Positions 27,568 to 37,349 of a stretch of DNA of 64,000 nt are shown one piece after another; the stretch's first letter is position 1, and each line of letters opens with the position of its first letter. The DNA is taken from the NCBI RefSeq assembly GCF_900112425.1, contig NZ_FOLP01000003.1:248001-312000 (forward strand), written 5' to 3'. A program made the translations under genes and the position numbers. The notes under the pieces are model-generated. The model did not search any database and was not told where the DNA came from. It saw nothing but the letters and a program-made list of their open reading frames with translations. The DNA is from Variovorax sp. OK212 (GTDB taxonomy: Bacteria; Pseudomonadota; Gammaproteobacteria; Burkholderiales; Burkholderiaceae_C).

Positions 27568-27957
27568 TCAGAGCGGCGCGAGGCCCGAGGGGCGGTTGGT
27601 GTTGCAGTACTCGATGAAGGCGTCGAGGTCGCGCGACTTGTCGAACACCGCGTCCGCGCCCAGCGCGGCGCAACGGGCCCGGATGTCGACGGTCACATAG
27701 TTGCTGAGCACTACCACGCGCTGCATGGGCGTGCGCGTCTTGCAGCCGGCAAGCACGCCAAGGCCGGAGCCTTCCTTGAGGAAGAGGTCGACGATCAGCA
27801 GTTGCCAGTCGTTGGGGTGGTCGGCGAGCCAGGCGAGCGCTTCGGTTTCGGTTTCAGCGAAGCCGACCACGCGGCCGTTGACGAGGTCCTCGAGTGCCGG
27901 GACCAGGTTGTCCCTGATGGTCTTGTTGTCCTCGACGAGGAACGTGATGAGGGCCAT
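27568..27957 (-). CDS. Stand-alone response-regulator receiver domain
   Basis: The 129-aa protein is a single CheY-like receiver with no output domain. FLVEDNKTIRDNL holds the acidic pair, LLIVDLFLKEGSGLG the phosphorylatable aspartate, VVVLSNY the serine switch position and DAVFDKSRDLDAF the lysine. No histidine kinase is adjacent. It may relay phosphate or act by protein contact; the partner is unknown. Confidence 0.9.
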   Translation of the reverse strand: MALITFLVEDNKTIRDNLVPALEDLVNGRVVGFAETETEALAWLADHPNDWQLLIVDLFLKEGSGLGVLAGCKTRTPMQRVVVLSNYVTVDIRARCAALGADAVFDKSRDLDAFIEYCNTNRPSGLAPL

Positions 27958-28080
27958 GCCGTGGTTTTGCTTTGAGAACCAATAGCGTAGCGTGCCTGAC
28001 GCCGTCCCAGCGTAGGAGAAGGGATACGGACGCAGGGAGCAAGGCGCGCTGCCGTGCTCGGCTCGGCCTGGCTCAATCCT

Positions 28081-28437
28081 TCAGTCTTTCCCTTCGGCGC
28101 GGATCCTGGCCTTGAGCGTCTCGGCAAGTGCCTTGCTCTCGTCGAGCTCGGCGGTGACTTCAAGGCGTCTCTCGATCTCTTCGCTCAGGGCGGCATTGAC
28201 CTCCGCGAGCTTCTCGGCGGACTTGGCCAGCTTTTCCTCGAGCTGGCTGGTGTGCTCGATGGCCTGCGCCACTTCGCCGACCTGCACTTCGTCGGGCAGT
28301 TCCTGCTCGAGCACGGTGTTCACGACAGCGAGGTTGTCCGAGGCGCGCTGCACGTCGGCGGCGACCTGTTCGCTCTTCTTCAGGGTGCTGTCCAGCGATG
28401 TCGTGCCGCGCGGCGAGGTTTGGGGTTGTCCGGCCAT
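28081..28437 (-). CDS. Coiled-coil hypothetical protein
   Basis: The 118-aa soluble protein is nearly all predicted coiled coil, from LKKSEQVAADVQRASDNLAVV through EEKLAKSAEKLAEVNAALSEEIERR to ALAETLKARI. There is a flexible N-terminus, no signal and no named domain. It lies upstream of, and on the same strand as, the lone receiver (123-bp gap), so the pair may act together; this is inference. Confidence 0.72.
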   Translation of the reverse strand: MAGQPQTSPRGTTSLDSTLKKSEQVAADVQRASDNLAVVNTVLEQELPDEVQVGEVAQAIEHTSQLEEKLAKSAEKLAEVNAALSEEIERRLEVTAELDESKALAETLKARIRAEGKD

Positions 28438-28554
28438 CGAGGCTCCTTTGCGGGCTAGAAACGAAAACGTCTGGATCGTACCGCCAGAGCCGGGCGTCCG
28501 GTGGCCGTTGTCCAGTGGTTGGAAAGCAACGCGTCGCGCTGCCCTCCAGATGAC

Positions 28555-28586
28555 AAAAAAGCCCAAGCGCTTGTGGCGACTTGGGC
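28555..28586 (-). terminator. Terminator of tRNA-Ser
   Basis: On the minus strand, GCCCAAG (28586-28580) and CTTGGGC (28567-28561) form a stem followed by six T (28560-28555), about 50 bases past the tRNA 3' end. Confidence 0.88.
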
Positions 28587-28636
28587 TTCTTGCTATCTGC
28601 ATGCTTGTTCGTGAACGGTTACGAACAATCAATCTC

Positions 28637-28727
28637 TGGCGGAGCAGGCGGGATTCGAACCCGCGGAGGGCTATTAACCCTCACACGCTTTCCAGGCGTG
28701 CGACTTAAACCGCTCATCCACCGCTCC
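28637..28727 (-). tRNA. tRNA-Ser(GGA)
   Basis: The 91-nt class II tRNA has acceptor GGAGCGG pairing CTGCTCC, discriminator G and encoded CCA. The anticodon loop CTGGAAA gives anticodon GGA, the long variable arm is GAGGG-TTAATAG-CCCTC, and the T-loop is GGTTCGAATCC. All fit serine. Confidence 0.97.
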
Positions 28728-28736
28728 GAGCCTGCG

Positions 28737-28742
28737 AGTATA
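28737..28742 (-). promoter_or_regulatory. -10 element of the tRNA-Ser promoter
   Basis: TATACT on the minus strand lies ten bases before the mature tRNA 5' end. The -35 is weak (TTCGAA around 28762-28767) and lies inside the end of the qmcA gene. Confidence 0.5.
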
Positions 28743-28751
28743 GCAGTCAGT

Positions 28752-29681
28752 TCAGCTCGGATTCGAAGGTTTGCCGGCCTGGACCATGCGCATCGCCGAT
28801 GCGATGAGCGCGGCGGTCTCGCTCATGTTGCTCGGCACGATCAGCGTGGTCTTGGAATCGGCCGCGACCTTGCCGTAGGCGTCGACGGCACGCTCGGCCA
28901 CCTTGAGCTGCACGGCCTGCTCGCCGCCCGGCAGGCGGATGGCCGCGGCCACGCGTTCGATGGCGTCCGCCGTCGCGGTGGCCACCGCGGTGATGGCGGC
29001 GGCTTCACCCTGCGCGTTGTTGATCTGCGCCTGCTTCTCGCCTTCGGAGCGGGCAATGAAGGCCTCGCGTTCGCCGGTGGCTATGTTGATCTGCTCCTGG
29101 CGGCGGCCTTCCGAGGCCGCAATCAGCGCGCGCTTGCCGCGCTCGGCGGTGATCTGCGCCTGCATGGCCAGCAGGATTTCCTTCGGCGGTGTCAGGTCCT
29201 TGATTTCGTAGCGCAGCACCTTCACGCCCCAGTTGAGCGCCGCTTCGTCGATCGCGGCCACCACCTGCGCGTTGATCACGTCGCGTTCCTCAAAGGTCTT
29301 GTCGAGCTCGAGCTTGCCGATCACGCTGCGCAGCGAGGTCTGCGCGAGTTGCGTCACCGCCACGATGTAGTTCGACGAGCCGTAGCTCGCGCGCATCGGG
29401 TCGGTCACCTGGAAGTACAGGATGCCGTCGACCTGCAGCTGCGTGTTGTCGCGCGTGATGCAGATCTGGCTCGGCACGTCGAGCGGAATTTCTTTCAGGC
29501 TGTGCTTGTAGGCCACCCGGTCGATGAACGGGATCAGGAAGTTGGGGCCGGGCGTCATGGTGCCGTGGTACTTGCCCAGGCGCTCGCGCACCCAGGCGTT
29601 CTGCTGCGGCACGAACTTCACCGACTGGCTGATGAAGATGATCGCGATGACCAGGATGATGAGGGGGACCGAAAATTCCAT
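28752..29681 (-). CDS. qmcA: SPFH/stomatin-family membrane protein QmcA
   Basis: The 309-aa protein has one N-terminal membrane helix (VPLIILVIAIIFI), an SPFH/band-7 domain (QQNAWVRERLGKY to YEIKDLTPPKEIL) and a charged coiled coil rich in E, A and R. Stomatin-like proteins oligomerise in membrane microdomains and influence protease or transporter function. It is paired with an NfeD-family gene 51 bp upstream on the same strand, the usual stomatin/NfeD operon. Confidence 0.93.
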   Translation of the reverse strand: MEFSVPLIILVIAIIFISQSVKFVPQQNAWVRERLGKYHGTMTPGPNFLIPFIDRVAYKHSLKEIPLDVPSQICITRDNTQLQVDGILYFQVTDPMRASYGSSNYIVAVTQLAQTSLRSVIGKLELDKTFEERDVINAQVVAAIDEAALNWGVKVLRYEIKDLTPPKEILLAMQAQITAERGKRALIAASEGRRQEQINIATGEREAFIARSEGEKQAQINNAQGEAAAITAVATATADAIERVAAAIRLPGGEQAVQLKVAERAVDAYGKVAADSKTTLIVPSNMSETAALIASAMRMVQAGKPSNPS

Positions 29682-29732
29682 GGTGCGCTTCCTTTTCTAA
29701 GTTCTCTGGATTCGTTGAGTTCTGCGGACTGA

Positions 29733-30158
29733 CTAGACCTTGTCGACCACCAGCCGGCTGCCGACCACCTCGACCACGCGGTGTTCACCGGTCGATGGCG
29801 TGTGGCCCGCGCGCTGGATCACCGTCCATTGCGCCCCCCGGTAGCGCACGGTGGCCGTGCCGTCGGCGTTCCAGGCGTCGACGTGCACGCTCTCGCCGAT
29901 GTCGAGGTTCACGTCGCGGTTGGCTTCGGTGGGCGGGGCGGGCGGGCGCTTGCGCTGGATCGAGTACCAGACCAGCACGGCCCCCACACCGATGAGGGCG
30001 GCCACGATCAGCTGCGTGACGGTGCCGAAGCCCAGGTGCGCGGAGATCGCTGCGGCCGCGAAGCCGGCGGCGAGCAGCAGCAGGTAGACCGTGCCCGAGA
30101 GCAACTCGACGACGATGGCCACTCCCGCAATCAGCCACCAGACGGTGGAATTCGCCAT
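29733..30158 (-). CDS. NfeD-family membrane protein (short form)
   Basis: The 141-aa protein has two or three hydrophobic segments in residues 1-70 and a C-terminal OB-fold-like domain (NLDIGESVHVDAWNADGTATVRYRGAQWTV). This is the short NfeD form without the ClpP-like protease domain. It pairs with QmcA downstream, forming a membrane scaffold unit. Confidence 0.9.
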   Translation of the reverse strand: MANSTVWWLIAGVAIVVELLSGTVYLLLLAAGFAAAAISAHLGFGTVTQLIVAALIGVGAVLVWYSIQRKRPPAPPTEANRDVNLDIGESVHVDAWNADGTATVRYRGAQWTVIQRAGHTPSTGEHRVVEVVGSRLVVDKV

Positions 30159-30372
30159 GACAACTCCTCTTTTCCTTGTTCGATGCGCGCCATTCTGATG
30201 CATGAAGCCCAAGCGCTTGTCCTGCGTAGGGGTACTGGCGCGAGGGAAGCGGCCTTGCCTGACGGGACCGAATGTCTTGCGCGAAGCTGACCAAATCCGT
30301 CATCCGAATTCCGTACACTTCGCGCCTCGCTCTTTTGCCCTGTCTTCCAGCCTGACCGTCGGAGCCCCGCTC

Positions 30373-32673
30373 ATGAAATTTCGCTTTCCCATCGTCATCA
30401 TCGACGAGGACTTCCGCTCCGAAAACACTTCGGGCCTCGGCATTCGCGCGCTCGCGCAGGCCTTCGAAAGCGAGGGCTTCGAGGTGCTGGGCGTCACGAG
30501 CTACGGCGATCTGAGCCAGTTCGCGCAGCAGCAAAGCCGCGCCAGCGCGTTCATCCTGTCGATCGACGACGAAGAGTTCACTGTCGGCCCCGACCTCGAC
30601 CCGGCCGTGCTGAACCTGCGCAACTTCATCGGCGAAGTGCGTCGCAAGAACGCCGACGTGCCGATCTACATCTACGGCGAGACCAAGACCTCGCGCCACA
30701 TCCCGAACGACATCCTGCGCGAACTGCATGGCTTCATCCACATGTTCGAGGACACCCCCGAATTCGTGGCGCGCCACATCATTCGCGAGGCCAAGAGCTA
30801 TCTGGAAGGCGTGCAGCCCCCGTTCTTCAAGGCGCTGATCGACTACGCGGAAGACGGTTCGTACTCGTGGCACTGCCCGGGCCACTCCGGCGGCGTGGCG
30901 TTCCTGAAGAGCCCCGTGGGCCAGATGTTCCACCAGTTCTTCGGCGAGAACATGCTGCGCGCGGACGTCTGCAACGCGGTGGAAGAACTCGGCCAGCTGC
31001 TCGACCACACCGGTCCGGTGGCCGCCAGCGAACGCAATGCGGCGCGCATCTTCAATGCCGACCATTGCTTCTTCGTGACCAACGGCACCAGCACCAGCAA
31101 CAAGATGGTGTGGCACCACACGGTGGCGCCGGGCGACGTGGTGGTGGTCGACCGAAACTGCCACAAGTCGATCCTGCACGCGATCATCATGACCGGCGCG
31201 ATTCCGGTGTTCATGAAGCCCACGCGCAACCACTTCGGCATCATCGGCCCCATTCCGAAGAGCGAGTTCGAGCAGAGCGCCATCAAGGCCAAGATCAAGG
31301 CCAACCCGTTGCTGGCCGATATCGATCACGAGAAGGTCAAGCCGCGCGTGATGACGCTCACGCAGTCGACCTACGACGGCGTGATCTACAACACCGAGAC
31401 CATCAAGAACATGCTCGACGGCTACGTCGACACGCTGCACTTCGATGAGGCCTGGCTGCCGCACGCGGCCTTCCACCCGTTCTACGGCGCGTACCACGCG
31501 ATGGGCAAGCGCCGTGTGCGGCCCAAGGATTCGCTCGTGTTCGCCACGCAGTCCACCCACAAGCTGCTGGCCGGCATCAGCCAGGCCAGCCACGTGCTCG
31601 TGCAGGACTCGCAGAACCGCCAGCTCGACCGCGACCTCTTCAACGAGGCCTACCTGATGCACTCGTCGACCAGCCCGCAGTACGCGATCATCGCGAGCTG
31701 CGACGTGGCCGCCGCCATGATGGAGCCGCCCGGCGGCACCGCGCTGGTGGAAGAAAGCATCCTGGAAGCACTCGACTTCCGCCGCGCCATGCGCAAGGTG
31801 GAAGAGGAGTTCGGCAAGGACGAGTGGTGGTTCAAGGTCTGGGGCCCCGAGAAGCTCGTCGACGAAGGCATCGGCCGCGCCGAGGACTGGATCATGACGG
31901 GCGAGAAGGAGCCCTCCAAGCGCAAGACCAAGAAGTCGCCGCGCAACTGGCACGGCTTCGGCGACCTGGCCGACGGCTTCAACATGCTCGACCCGATCAA
32001 GTCGACCATCGTCACGCCCGGCCTCGACCTCGAAGGCAACTTCGCCGAGACCGGCATCCCGGCCAGCGTGGTGACCAAGTTCCTCGCCGAGCACGGCGTG
32101 ATCGTGGAGAAGACCGGCCTGTACAGCTTCTTCATCATGTTCACCATCGGCATCACCAAGGGCCGCTGGAACACGCTGCTCACGGCGCTGCAGCAGTTCA
32201 AGGACGACTACGCGCGCAACCAGCCGATGTGGCGCATCCTGCCCGAGTTCTGCCAGCAGCATCCGGGCTACGAACGCCTGGGCCTGCGCGACCTGTGCCA
32301 GCACATCCACCAGCTGTACGCGCGCTACGACGTGGCCCGCCTCACCACCGAGATGTACCTGAGCGACCTGACGCCGGCCATGAAGCCGAGCGACGCGTTC
32401 GCCCATATCGCGCACCGCAAGACCGAGCGCGTGGAGATCGACGAGCTCGAAGGCCGCATCACCACCAGCCTGATCACGCCGTACCCGCCGGGCATTCCGC
32501 TGCTGATCCCGGGCGAAGTGTTCAACAAGAAGATCGTCGACTACCTCAAGTTCTCGCGAGAGTTCAACACGCAGTGCCCGGGCTTCGAGACCGACATCCA
32601 CGGCCTGGTGGCGCGCGTCGACGAGACGGGCAAGAAGCGCTACTACGCGGACTGCGTCCGGGAAGCGAAGTAA
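30373..32673 (+). CDS. Orn/Lys/Arg decarboxylase (class III PLP decarboxylase)
   Basis: The 766-aa protein is the large fold-type-I basic amino acid decarboxylase. It has an N-terminal flavodoxin-like wing domain (IVIIDEDF...VLGVTSYGDL), a PLP core with HCPGHSGGVAFLKSP, LHFDEAWLPHAAFHP and the Schiff-base lysine in ATQSTHKLLAG, and a C-terminal domain. It converts arginine, lysine or ornithine to the matching polyamine precursor, consuming a proton. Betaproteobacterial homologues are usually constitutive; which substrate is used cannot be read from sequence. The ATG at 30373 gives MKFRFPIVIIDEDF. A 214-bp gap separates it from the divergent NfeD gene. Confidence 0.93.
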   Translation: MKFRFPIVIIDEDFRSENTSGLGIRALAQAFESEGFEVLGVTSYGDLSQFAQQQSRASAFILSIDDEEFTVGPDLDPAVLNLRNFIGEVRRKNADVPIYIYGETKTSRHIPNDILRELHGFIHMFEDTPEFVARHIIREAKSYLEGVQPPFFKALIDYAEDGSYSWHCPGHSGGVAFLKSPVGQMFHQFFGENMLRADVCNAVEELGQLLDHTGPVAASERNAARIFNADHCFFVTNGTSTSNKMVWHHTVAPGDVVVVDRNCHKSILHAIIMTGAIPVFMKPTRNHFGIIGPIPKSEFEQSAIKAKIKANPLLADIDHEKVKPRVMTLTQSTYDGVIYNTETIKNMLDGYVDTLHFDEAWLPHAAFHPFYGAYHAMGKRRVRPKDSLVFATQSTHKLLAGISQASHVLVQDSQNRQLDRDLFNEAYLMHSSTSPQYAIIASCDVAAAMMEPPGGTALVEESILEALDFRRAMRKVEEEFGKDEWWFKVWGPEKLVDEGIGRAEDWIMTGEKEPSKRKTKKSPRNWHGFGDLADGFNMLDPIKSTIVTPGLDLEGNFAETGIPASVVTKFLAEHGVIVEKTGLYSFFIMFTIGITKGRWNTLLTALQQFKDDYARNQPMWRILPEFCQQHPGYERLGLRDLCQHIHQLYARYDVARLTTEMYLSDLTPAMKPSDAFAHIAHRKTERVEIDELEGRITTSLITPYPPGIPLLIPGEVFNKKIVDYLKFSREFNTQCPGFETDIHGLVARVDETGKKRYYADCVREAK

Positions 32674-32732
32674 GGGCCTGACAAGACCTGAGGTTGGGCG
32701 GCCCGGAAGACTTCCGCGGCCGGCCCGGCTTT

Positions 32733-33575
32733 CTAGCCTTCGCGCACCCGCATGAAGCGCGCGAAGCGCGGCAGGCCCTTGGCGGTGGTGCCGTTGTAGC
32801 GGTAGGTCACCCAGCTGCCGATGGCGGGCGGGTGCTCCCGCTCGGCGTCGGTCAGCCCGGTGCCGAGCTTGAAGCGCTTGCCGTCGGCCGTCTCGACCAC
32901 CAGCGCGCCGAGCCGGGCGCTGTGCTTGCCCTTGCCGGGCACGTGCTCGATCACGCGGGCTTCGGCGTCTTCATAGGGCTTGACCTTCAGCAGGTCGCTG
33001 TTGCGTTCGCCCCGGTACTGGGAGCTGCCGCGGTGGAGCATCAACCCTTCGCCGCCCATCTTGACCGTCTTGTCGAGCAATGCCTGCAGCTCTTCGTGCG
33101 TGGTCGCGCGCTGCTGCGGCACCGGTACCACCCACGGCGCGTCGGTGATGGGCAGCAGCTTGCGCAGCGCGGCCAGCCGGGTGCTGAAGTCGCCGCCCTG
33201 GGCGGGCAGGTCGAACACCATGAAGCGCATCTCGTGCCACGCGACGTCGTTGGGCGTCTGGCTGCGCACGGTCGAGACCGCGTGCGCGAACCTGCCACGG
33301 CCCGCCCACAGTTCGCCGTCGAGCGGCTGCCGGGGCAGCGGGGCGGTGAACCATGCGGGCGCCACCACGCGCTCGCCGCCGCGCGTCCAGAGCTGCTTGC
33401 CGTCCCAGTAGCCGCGCACGCCGTCGTACTTCTCGCTGACCCAGTAGTCGTTCAGCGACATGCCCTGGCGGTAGACGTCGGCCAGCATGAGCGACGGCGC
33501 GGCCTCGCGCGCGAGCACGGCGGGCGCCGCGATCACGCCGAAAGCGGTCAGCAGGAGGGAGCGTCGGCTCAGCAC
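32733..33575 (-). CDS. Periplasmic-type ATP-dependent DNA ligase (LigE-like)
   Basis: The 280-aa protein has a signal peptide (RRSLLLTAFGVIAAPAVLA) and then a minimal ATP-dependent ligase. The nucleotidyl-lysine is K49 in VSEKYDGVRG. LDGELWAG, FMVFDLPA, GGEGLMLHR and LLKVKPYEDAEA are the later nucleotidyltransferase motifs, followed by a small OB domain. LigE enzymes act in the periplasm and are proposed to mend incoming DNA during natural uptake. It faces away from the decarboxylase and follows fabI on the same strand. Confidence 0.92.
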   Translation of the reverse strand: MLSRRSLLLTAFGVIAAPAVLAREAAPSLMLADVYRQGMSLNDYWVSEKYDGVRGYWDGKQLWTRGGERVVAPAWFTAPLPRQPLDGELWAGRGRFAHAVSTVRSQTPNDVAWHEMRFMVFDLPAQGGDFSTRLAALRKLLPITDAPWVVPVPQQRATTHEELQALLDKTVKMGGEGLMLHRGSSQYRGERNSDLLKVKPYEDAEARVIEHVPGKGKHSARLGALVVETADGKRFKLGTGLTDAEREHPPAIGSWVTYRYNGTTAKGLPRFARFMRVREG

Positions 33576-33648
33576 GGTGCTATGAAATAAGTAGCGCGAT
33601 ACGACCGTCTGACGACCGTATCAAGCATTTGGGGCGTTCTCGGCAGCG

Positions 33649-34431
33649 TTACTCGGCCATCCCGCCGACGACGTTGCTGAAGCCGCCGTCGACGTAGGTG
33701 ATCTCCGCCGTCACGCCGCTGGCCAGGTCGCTCAACAGGAATGCGGCCACGTTGCCGACTTCCTCGATCGTCACGTTGCGGCGGATCGGCGAGGCGTCGG
33801 CCACGGCGGCCAGCATCTTGCCGAAGCCCTTGATGCCGCTGGCGGCCAGCGTCTTGATCGGGCCGGCGCTGATGCCGTTCACGCGCATGCCCTTCGGGCC
33901 GAGCGACGCCGCCGTGTAGCGCACCGACGCTTCGAGCGAGGCCTTGGCCAGGCCCATGGTGTTGTAGTTGGGCAGCGCGCGCTCGGCGCCCAGGTAGGTC
34001 AGCGTGAGCAGCGCCGACTTGTCGTTCAGGTAGGGCAGGGCCGCCTTGGCCATGGCCGGGAAGCTGTAGGCGCTGATGTCGTGCGCGATCTTGAAGCCTT
34101 CGCGCGAGAGCCCGTCGAGGAAGTCGCCCGAGATCGACTCGCGCTGCGCGAAGCCGATGCTGTGCACGAAGCCGTCGAACTTGGGCCAGGTCTGCGAGAG
34201 ATCGGCGAAGAGCTTGTCGATCTGCGCGTCGTCGCCCACGTCGCAGTCGAAAATCAGCTTCGAGCCGAAGTCTGCGGCATATTCGGTGATACGGTCCTTG
34301 AACCGCTCGCCGACATAGCTGAAGGCGAGCTCCGCGCCCTGTTCGTGACAGGCCTTGGCAATGCCATAAGCAATGGAGCGATTGCTCAACACACCGGTGA
34401 TCAACAGTTTTTTGCCGGAAAGAAAGCCCAT
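33649..34431 (-). CDS. fabI: Enoyl-ACP reductase FabI (NADH)
   Basis: FabI reduces enoyl-ACP in the last step of each fatty-acid elongation cycle. The 260-aa SDR protein has the cofactor loop [13 protein letters not shown], the HSIGFA segment and the Y-x6-K catalytic motif in [17 protein letters not shown], followed by [13 protein letters not shown]. The ATG at 34431 is preceded by GAGG and gives [13 protein letters not shown]. It diverges from the yejA-like gene with only 37 bp between starts. Confidence 0.97.
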   Translation of the reverse strand: MGFLSGKKLLITGVLSNRSIAYGIAKACHEQGAELAFSYVGERFKDRITEYAADFGSKLIFDCDVGDDAQIDKLFADLSQTWPKFDGFVHSIGFAQRESISGDFLDGLSREGFKIAHDISAYSFPAMAKAALPYLNDKSALLTLTYLGAERALPNYNTMGLAKASLEASVRYTAASLGPKGMRVNGISAGPIKTLAASGIKGFGKMLAAVADASPIRRNVTIEEVGNVAAFLLSDLASGVTAEITYVDGGFSNVVGGMAE

Positions 34432-34468
34432 GAAGTTGCCTCGTGAAAATCTTGGGCAGAATTCTCGC

Positions 34469-36283
34469 ATGCGGTTTCTCCGGGTCTGGTGGTTGATGGT
34501 GTGTGCGGTTCCCGCGTGGGCCGCGCATGGATATGCACTCTGGGACGACCTGAAGTACGCCCCGGGCTTCAAGGCCTTCGACTACGTGAACGTCGACGCG
34601 CCCAAGGGCGGCGAGCTGCGGCTGGTGAGCAACCTGCGGGTGTCCACCTTCGACAAGTACAACCCCTTCACCATCAAGGGCTCGGCGCCGGCCTACCTCG
34701 ACAGCCTGCTGTTCGACACGCTGCTGACCGGCGCGATGGACGAGACCGGCTCCGGCTACGGCCTGCTGGCCGAGGACGTCACGGTGGCCGCGGACCGCCG
34801 CAGCGTCACCTTCCGCCTGCGGCCCGAGGCCCGGTTCCACAACGGCATGCCGGTCGAGGCGGCCGACGTGAAGCACAGCTACGACACGCTCATCGGCCCG
34901 TTCACCTCGCCGGGCTACAAGACGCTGCTGCAGGAGGTCGACGGCGCCGACGTGCTCGACGCGCGCACCATCCGCTTCCGCTTCAAGACCATCAACCGCG
35001 AGCTGCCGCTGATCGTGGGCAGCCTGCCGGTCTTCAGCCGGGCTTGGGGTGTGGAGAACGGCAAGGCCAAGCCCTTCGACCAGGTGGTGATGGACATCCC
35101 CATCGGCAGCGGCGCCTACAAGATCGGCCCGGTGCGTTTCGGCAAGGACATCACCTACGTGCGCGACCCCGCCTACTGGGGGCGCGACCTGCCAGTGAAC
35201 CGCGGTTCGCACAACTTCGATCGCATCACCGTCAAGATCTACAAGGACAACACGGCGCGGCTCGAGGCCCTGAAGGCCGGCGAGTTCGACATGATGAGCT
35301 TCTACTCGGCCGGCGACTGGGCGCGCCGGGTGAACGGCAAGCGCTTCACCACGGGCGAGCTCGTCAAGCACGAGTTCGCGCACAAGAAGCCTTCGGGTTT
35401 CCAGAGCTTCGTGCTCAACAGCCGGCGCGACAAGCTCGGCGACCCGCGCGTGCGCGAGGCGCTGGGCCTGGCGCTCGACTACGAGTGGATGAACCGGCAG
35501 ATGTTCTACAACGGCTACCCGCGCGTGACGGACCTGTTCGGCAACACCGACTGCGAGGCCCGGGGCCTGCCGTCGCCCGAGGAAAAGGCGCTGCTCGAAC
35601 CCTGGCGCGGCAAGATCCCCGAAGCGAGCTTCGGCCCGATGTACGCCCCGCCCGTCACCGAGGGCGAGGGCCAGTCGCTGCGCAACAACCTGCGCCGCGC
35701 GCGCGACCTGCTCAAGCAGGCCGGCTGGGAGTATCGGGACGGCGCGCTGCGCAACGCCAAGGGCGAGGCCATGACGCTGGAGTACCTCGACAGCAAGGAA
35801 GGCGGCGTGCGCACGGTGTCGCCGTGGATCCGCAACCTCGAGAAGCTCGGCATTTCGCTGAACTTCGCCACGGTCGACTTCGCGCTCTACCAGGAGCGGC
35901 TCGACCGCTTCGAATTCGACATCACGACCATCAACTTTCCGGGCACCAACAACCCGGGCCAGCAACTGCTGGAGATCTTCGGCAGCAAGGCGGCCAAGAC
36001 CGAAAGCTCGGGCAACTACATGGGTGTTTCGACGCCCGCGGTCGATGCGCTGCTCAAGGACATCGTCGACGCCGACACCAAGGCCGAGCTGATGCCGGCC
36101 TGCCGCGCGCTCGACCGCGTGATCATGCACAGCCACTACCTGATTCCCCAATGGACGCTGACCTCGCACCGCATCGTCTACGACGACTGGCGCCTGGCCT
36201 TCAAGTCGCCCATGCCGCCGTATTCCAACGGCGAAGACTGGGTCATGGGCACGTGGTGGGCCAAGCCGCCAAGCCAGAAATAG
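34469..36283 (+). CDS. YejA-like peptide-binding protein
   Basis: The 604-aa SBP_bac_5 protein has a signal peptide ([18 protein letters not shown]) and the family pattern [32 protein letters not shown] and [30 protein letters not shown]. It is the periplasmic receptor of the YejABEF-type importer, which in enterobacteria takes up oligopeptides including microcin C. It is followed after 18 bp by the permease genes. Confidence 0.93.
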   Translation: MRFLRVWWLMVCAVPAWAAHGYALWDDLKYAPGFKAFDYVNVDAPKGGELRLVSNLRVSTFDKYNPFTIKGSAPAYLDSLLFDTLLTGAMDETGSGYGLLAEDVTVAADRRSVTFRLRPEARFHNGMPVEAADVKHSYDTLIGPFTSPGYKTLLQEVDGADVLDARTIRFRFKTINRELPLIVGSLPVFSRAWGVENGKAKPFDQVVMDIPIGSGAYKIGPVRFGKDITYVRDPAYWGRDLPVNRGSHNFDRITVKIYKDNTARLEALKAGEFDMMSFYSAGDWARRVNGKRFTTGELVKHEFAHKKPSGFQSFVLNSRRDKLGDPRVREALGLALDYEWMNRQMFYNGYPRVTDLFGNTDCEARGLPSPEEKALLEPWRGKIPEASFGPMYAPPVTEGEGQSLRNNLRRARDLLKQAGWEYRDGALRNAKGEAMTLEYLDSKEGGVRTVSPWIRNLEKLGISLNFATVDFALYQERLDRFEFDITTINFPGTNNPGQQLLEIFGSKAAKTESSGNYMGVSTPAVDALLKDIVDADTKAELMPACRALDRVIMHSHYLIPQWTLTSHRIVYDDWRLAFKSPMPPYSNGEDWVMGTWWAKPPSQK

Positions 36284-36301
36284 AAGAGAAGGAAACCGGC
36301 C

Positions 36302-37342
36302 GTGCTCTCCTATGTCCTCAAACGCCTCTTGCTGTTCATTCCGACCTTGCTTGGCGTACTGCTGGTGACCTTCCTCGTGATCCAGTTCGTGCCCGGCGGC
36401 CCGGTGGAGCAGTACCTGGCCGAAGCCAAGACGGCGGGGCGGGGCGGCGGTGGCGGCGGCTTCGAGTCCGGTGGCGGCAGCTACCGCGGCAACCAGGGCG
36501 TCGACCCCAAGCGGCTCGAGCAGATCAAGGCGCTGTACGGCTTCGACAAGCCGGCGCACGAGCGGCTGTTCCAGATGCTCGGCCAGTTCGCGCGCTTCGA
36601 CCTGGGCAAGAGCTTCTTCCAGAACAAGGACGTCTGGACGCTGATCCTGGAGAAGCTGCCGGTTTCCATCAGCCTGGGCCTCTGGACCTTCTTCATCAGC
36701 TACGGCGTGGCCGTGCCCCTGGGCGTCGCGAAAGCGGTGAGGGCGGGCACGCGATTCGACCTGATCAGCACGCTGATCGTGCTCATCGGCTATGCCATTC
36801 CGGGCTTCGTGCTGGGCGTTGCGCTGCTGGTGGTGTTCGGCGGGCAGTTGCAGTGGTTTCCGTTGCGAGGACTGACCTCGGCCAACTGGGACGACCTGGG
36901 CTGGGGCGCGCGCATCGTCGACTACCTCTGGCACATCACGCTGCCCGTCACGGCCATGGTGCTCGGCAGTTTCGCGGTGACGGCCATGCTCACCAAGAAC
37001 GCCTTTCTCGAGGAAATCCGCAAGCAGTACGTGCTGACGGCGCGGGCCAAGGGGCTGGGCGAGGGGCAGGTCTTGTGGAAGCACGTGTTCCGCAACGCGC
37101 TGATCCCGATCATCACGGGCTTGCCGTCGGCGTTCATCGGCGCGTTCTTCGCGGGCTCGTTGCTCATCGAGACGCTGTTCTCGCTCGACGGCCTCGGGTT
37201 GCTGGGCTACGAGAGCGTGATCCGGCGCGACTACCCGGTGGTGCTGGGCACGCTGTACCTCTTCACGCTGATCGGCCTGGTGACCAAGCTGATCTCCGAT
37301 CTCTGCTACGTATGGGTGGACCCGCGTGTCAAATTCGACTGA
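36302..37342 (+). CDS. YejB-like ABC permease
   Basis: The 346-aa inner-membrane permease has an N-terminal helix and then six-helix BPD_transp_1 domain with the EAA loop KQYVLTARAKGLGEGQVLWKHVFRNALIP. A glycine-rich stretch (GGGGGGFESGGGSYRG) sits in the first periplasmic loop. The start is GTG at 36302, with AAGGAA upstream. It forms the translocation pore with the next gene product. Confidence 0.93.
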   Translation: MLSYVLKRLLLFIPTLLGVLLVTFLVIQFVPGGPVEQYLAEAKTAGRGGGGGGFESGGGSYRGNQGVDPKRLEQIKALYGFDKPAHERLFQMLGQFARFDLGKSFFQNKDVWTLILEKLPVSISLGLWTFFISYGVAVPLGVAKAVRAGTRFDLISTLIVLIGYAIPGFVLGVALLVVFGGQLQWFPLRGLTSANWDDLGWGARIVDYLWHITLPVTAMVLGSFAVTAMLTKNAFLEEIRKQYVLTARAKGLGEGQVLWKHVFRNALIPIITGLPSAFIGAFFAGSLLIETLFSLDGLGLLGYESVIRRDYPVVLGTLYLFTLIGLVTKLISDLCYVWVDPRVKFD

Positions 37343-37349
37343 GGGCGTC

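Noticed and set aside
33598..33622. Inverted repeat GATACG...CGTATC after fabI as a terminator.
   Set aside because: There is no T-run on the minus strand and the inner part pairs poorly. It may be structured, but it is not a supported terminator.
37326..37349. GTG start for the YejE-like gene eight codons upstream of the chosen ATG.
   Set aside because: It would overlap yejB by 17 bp without a ribosome-binding site, while the ATG at 37350 has GAGGG at good spacing.
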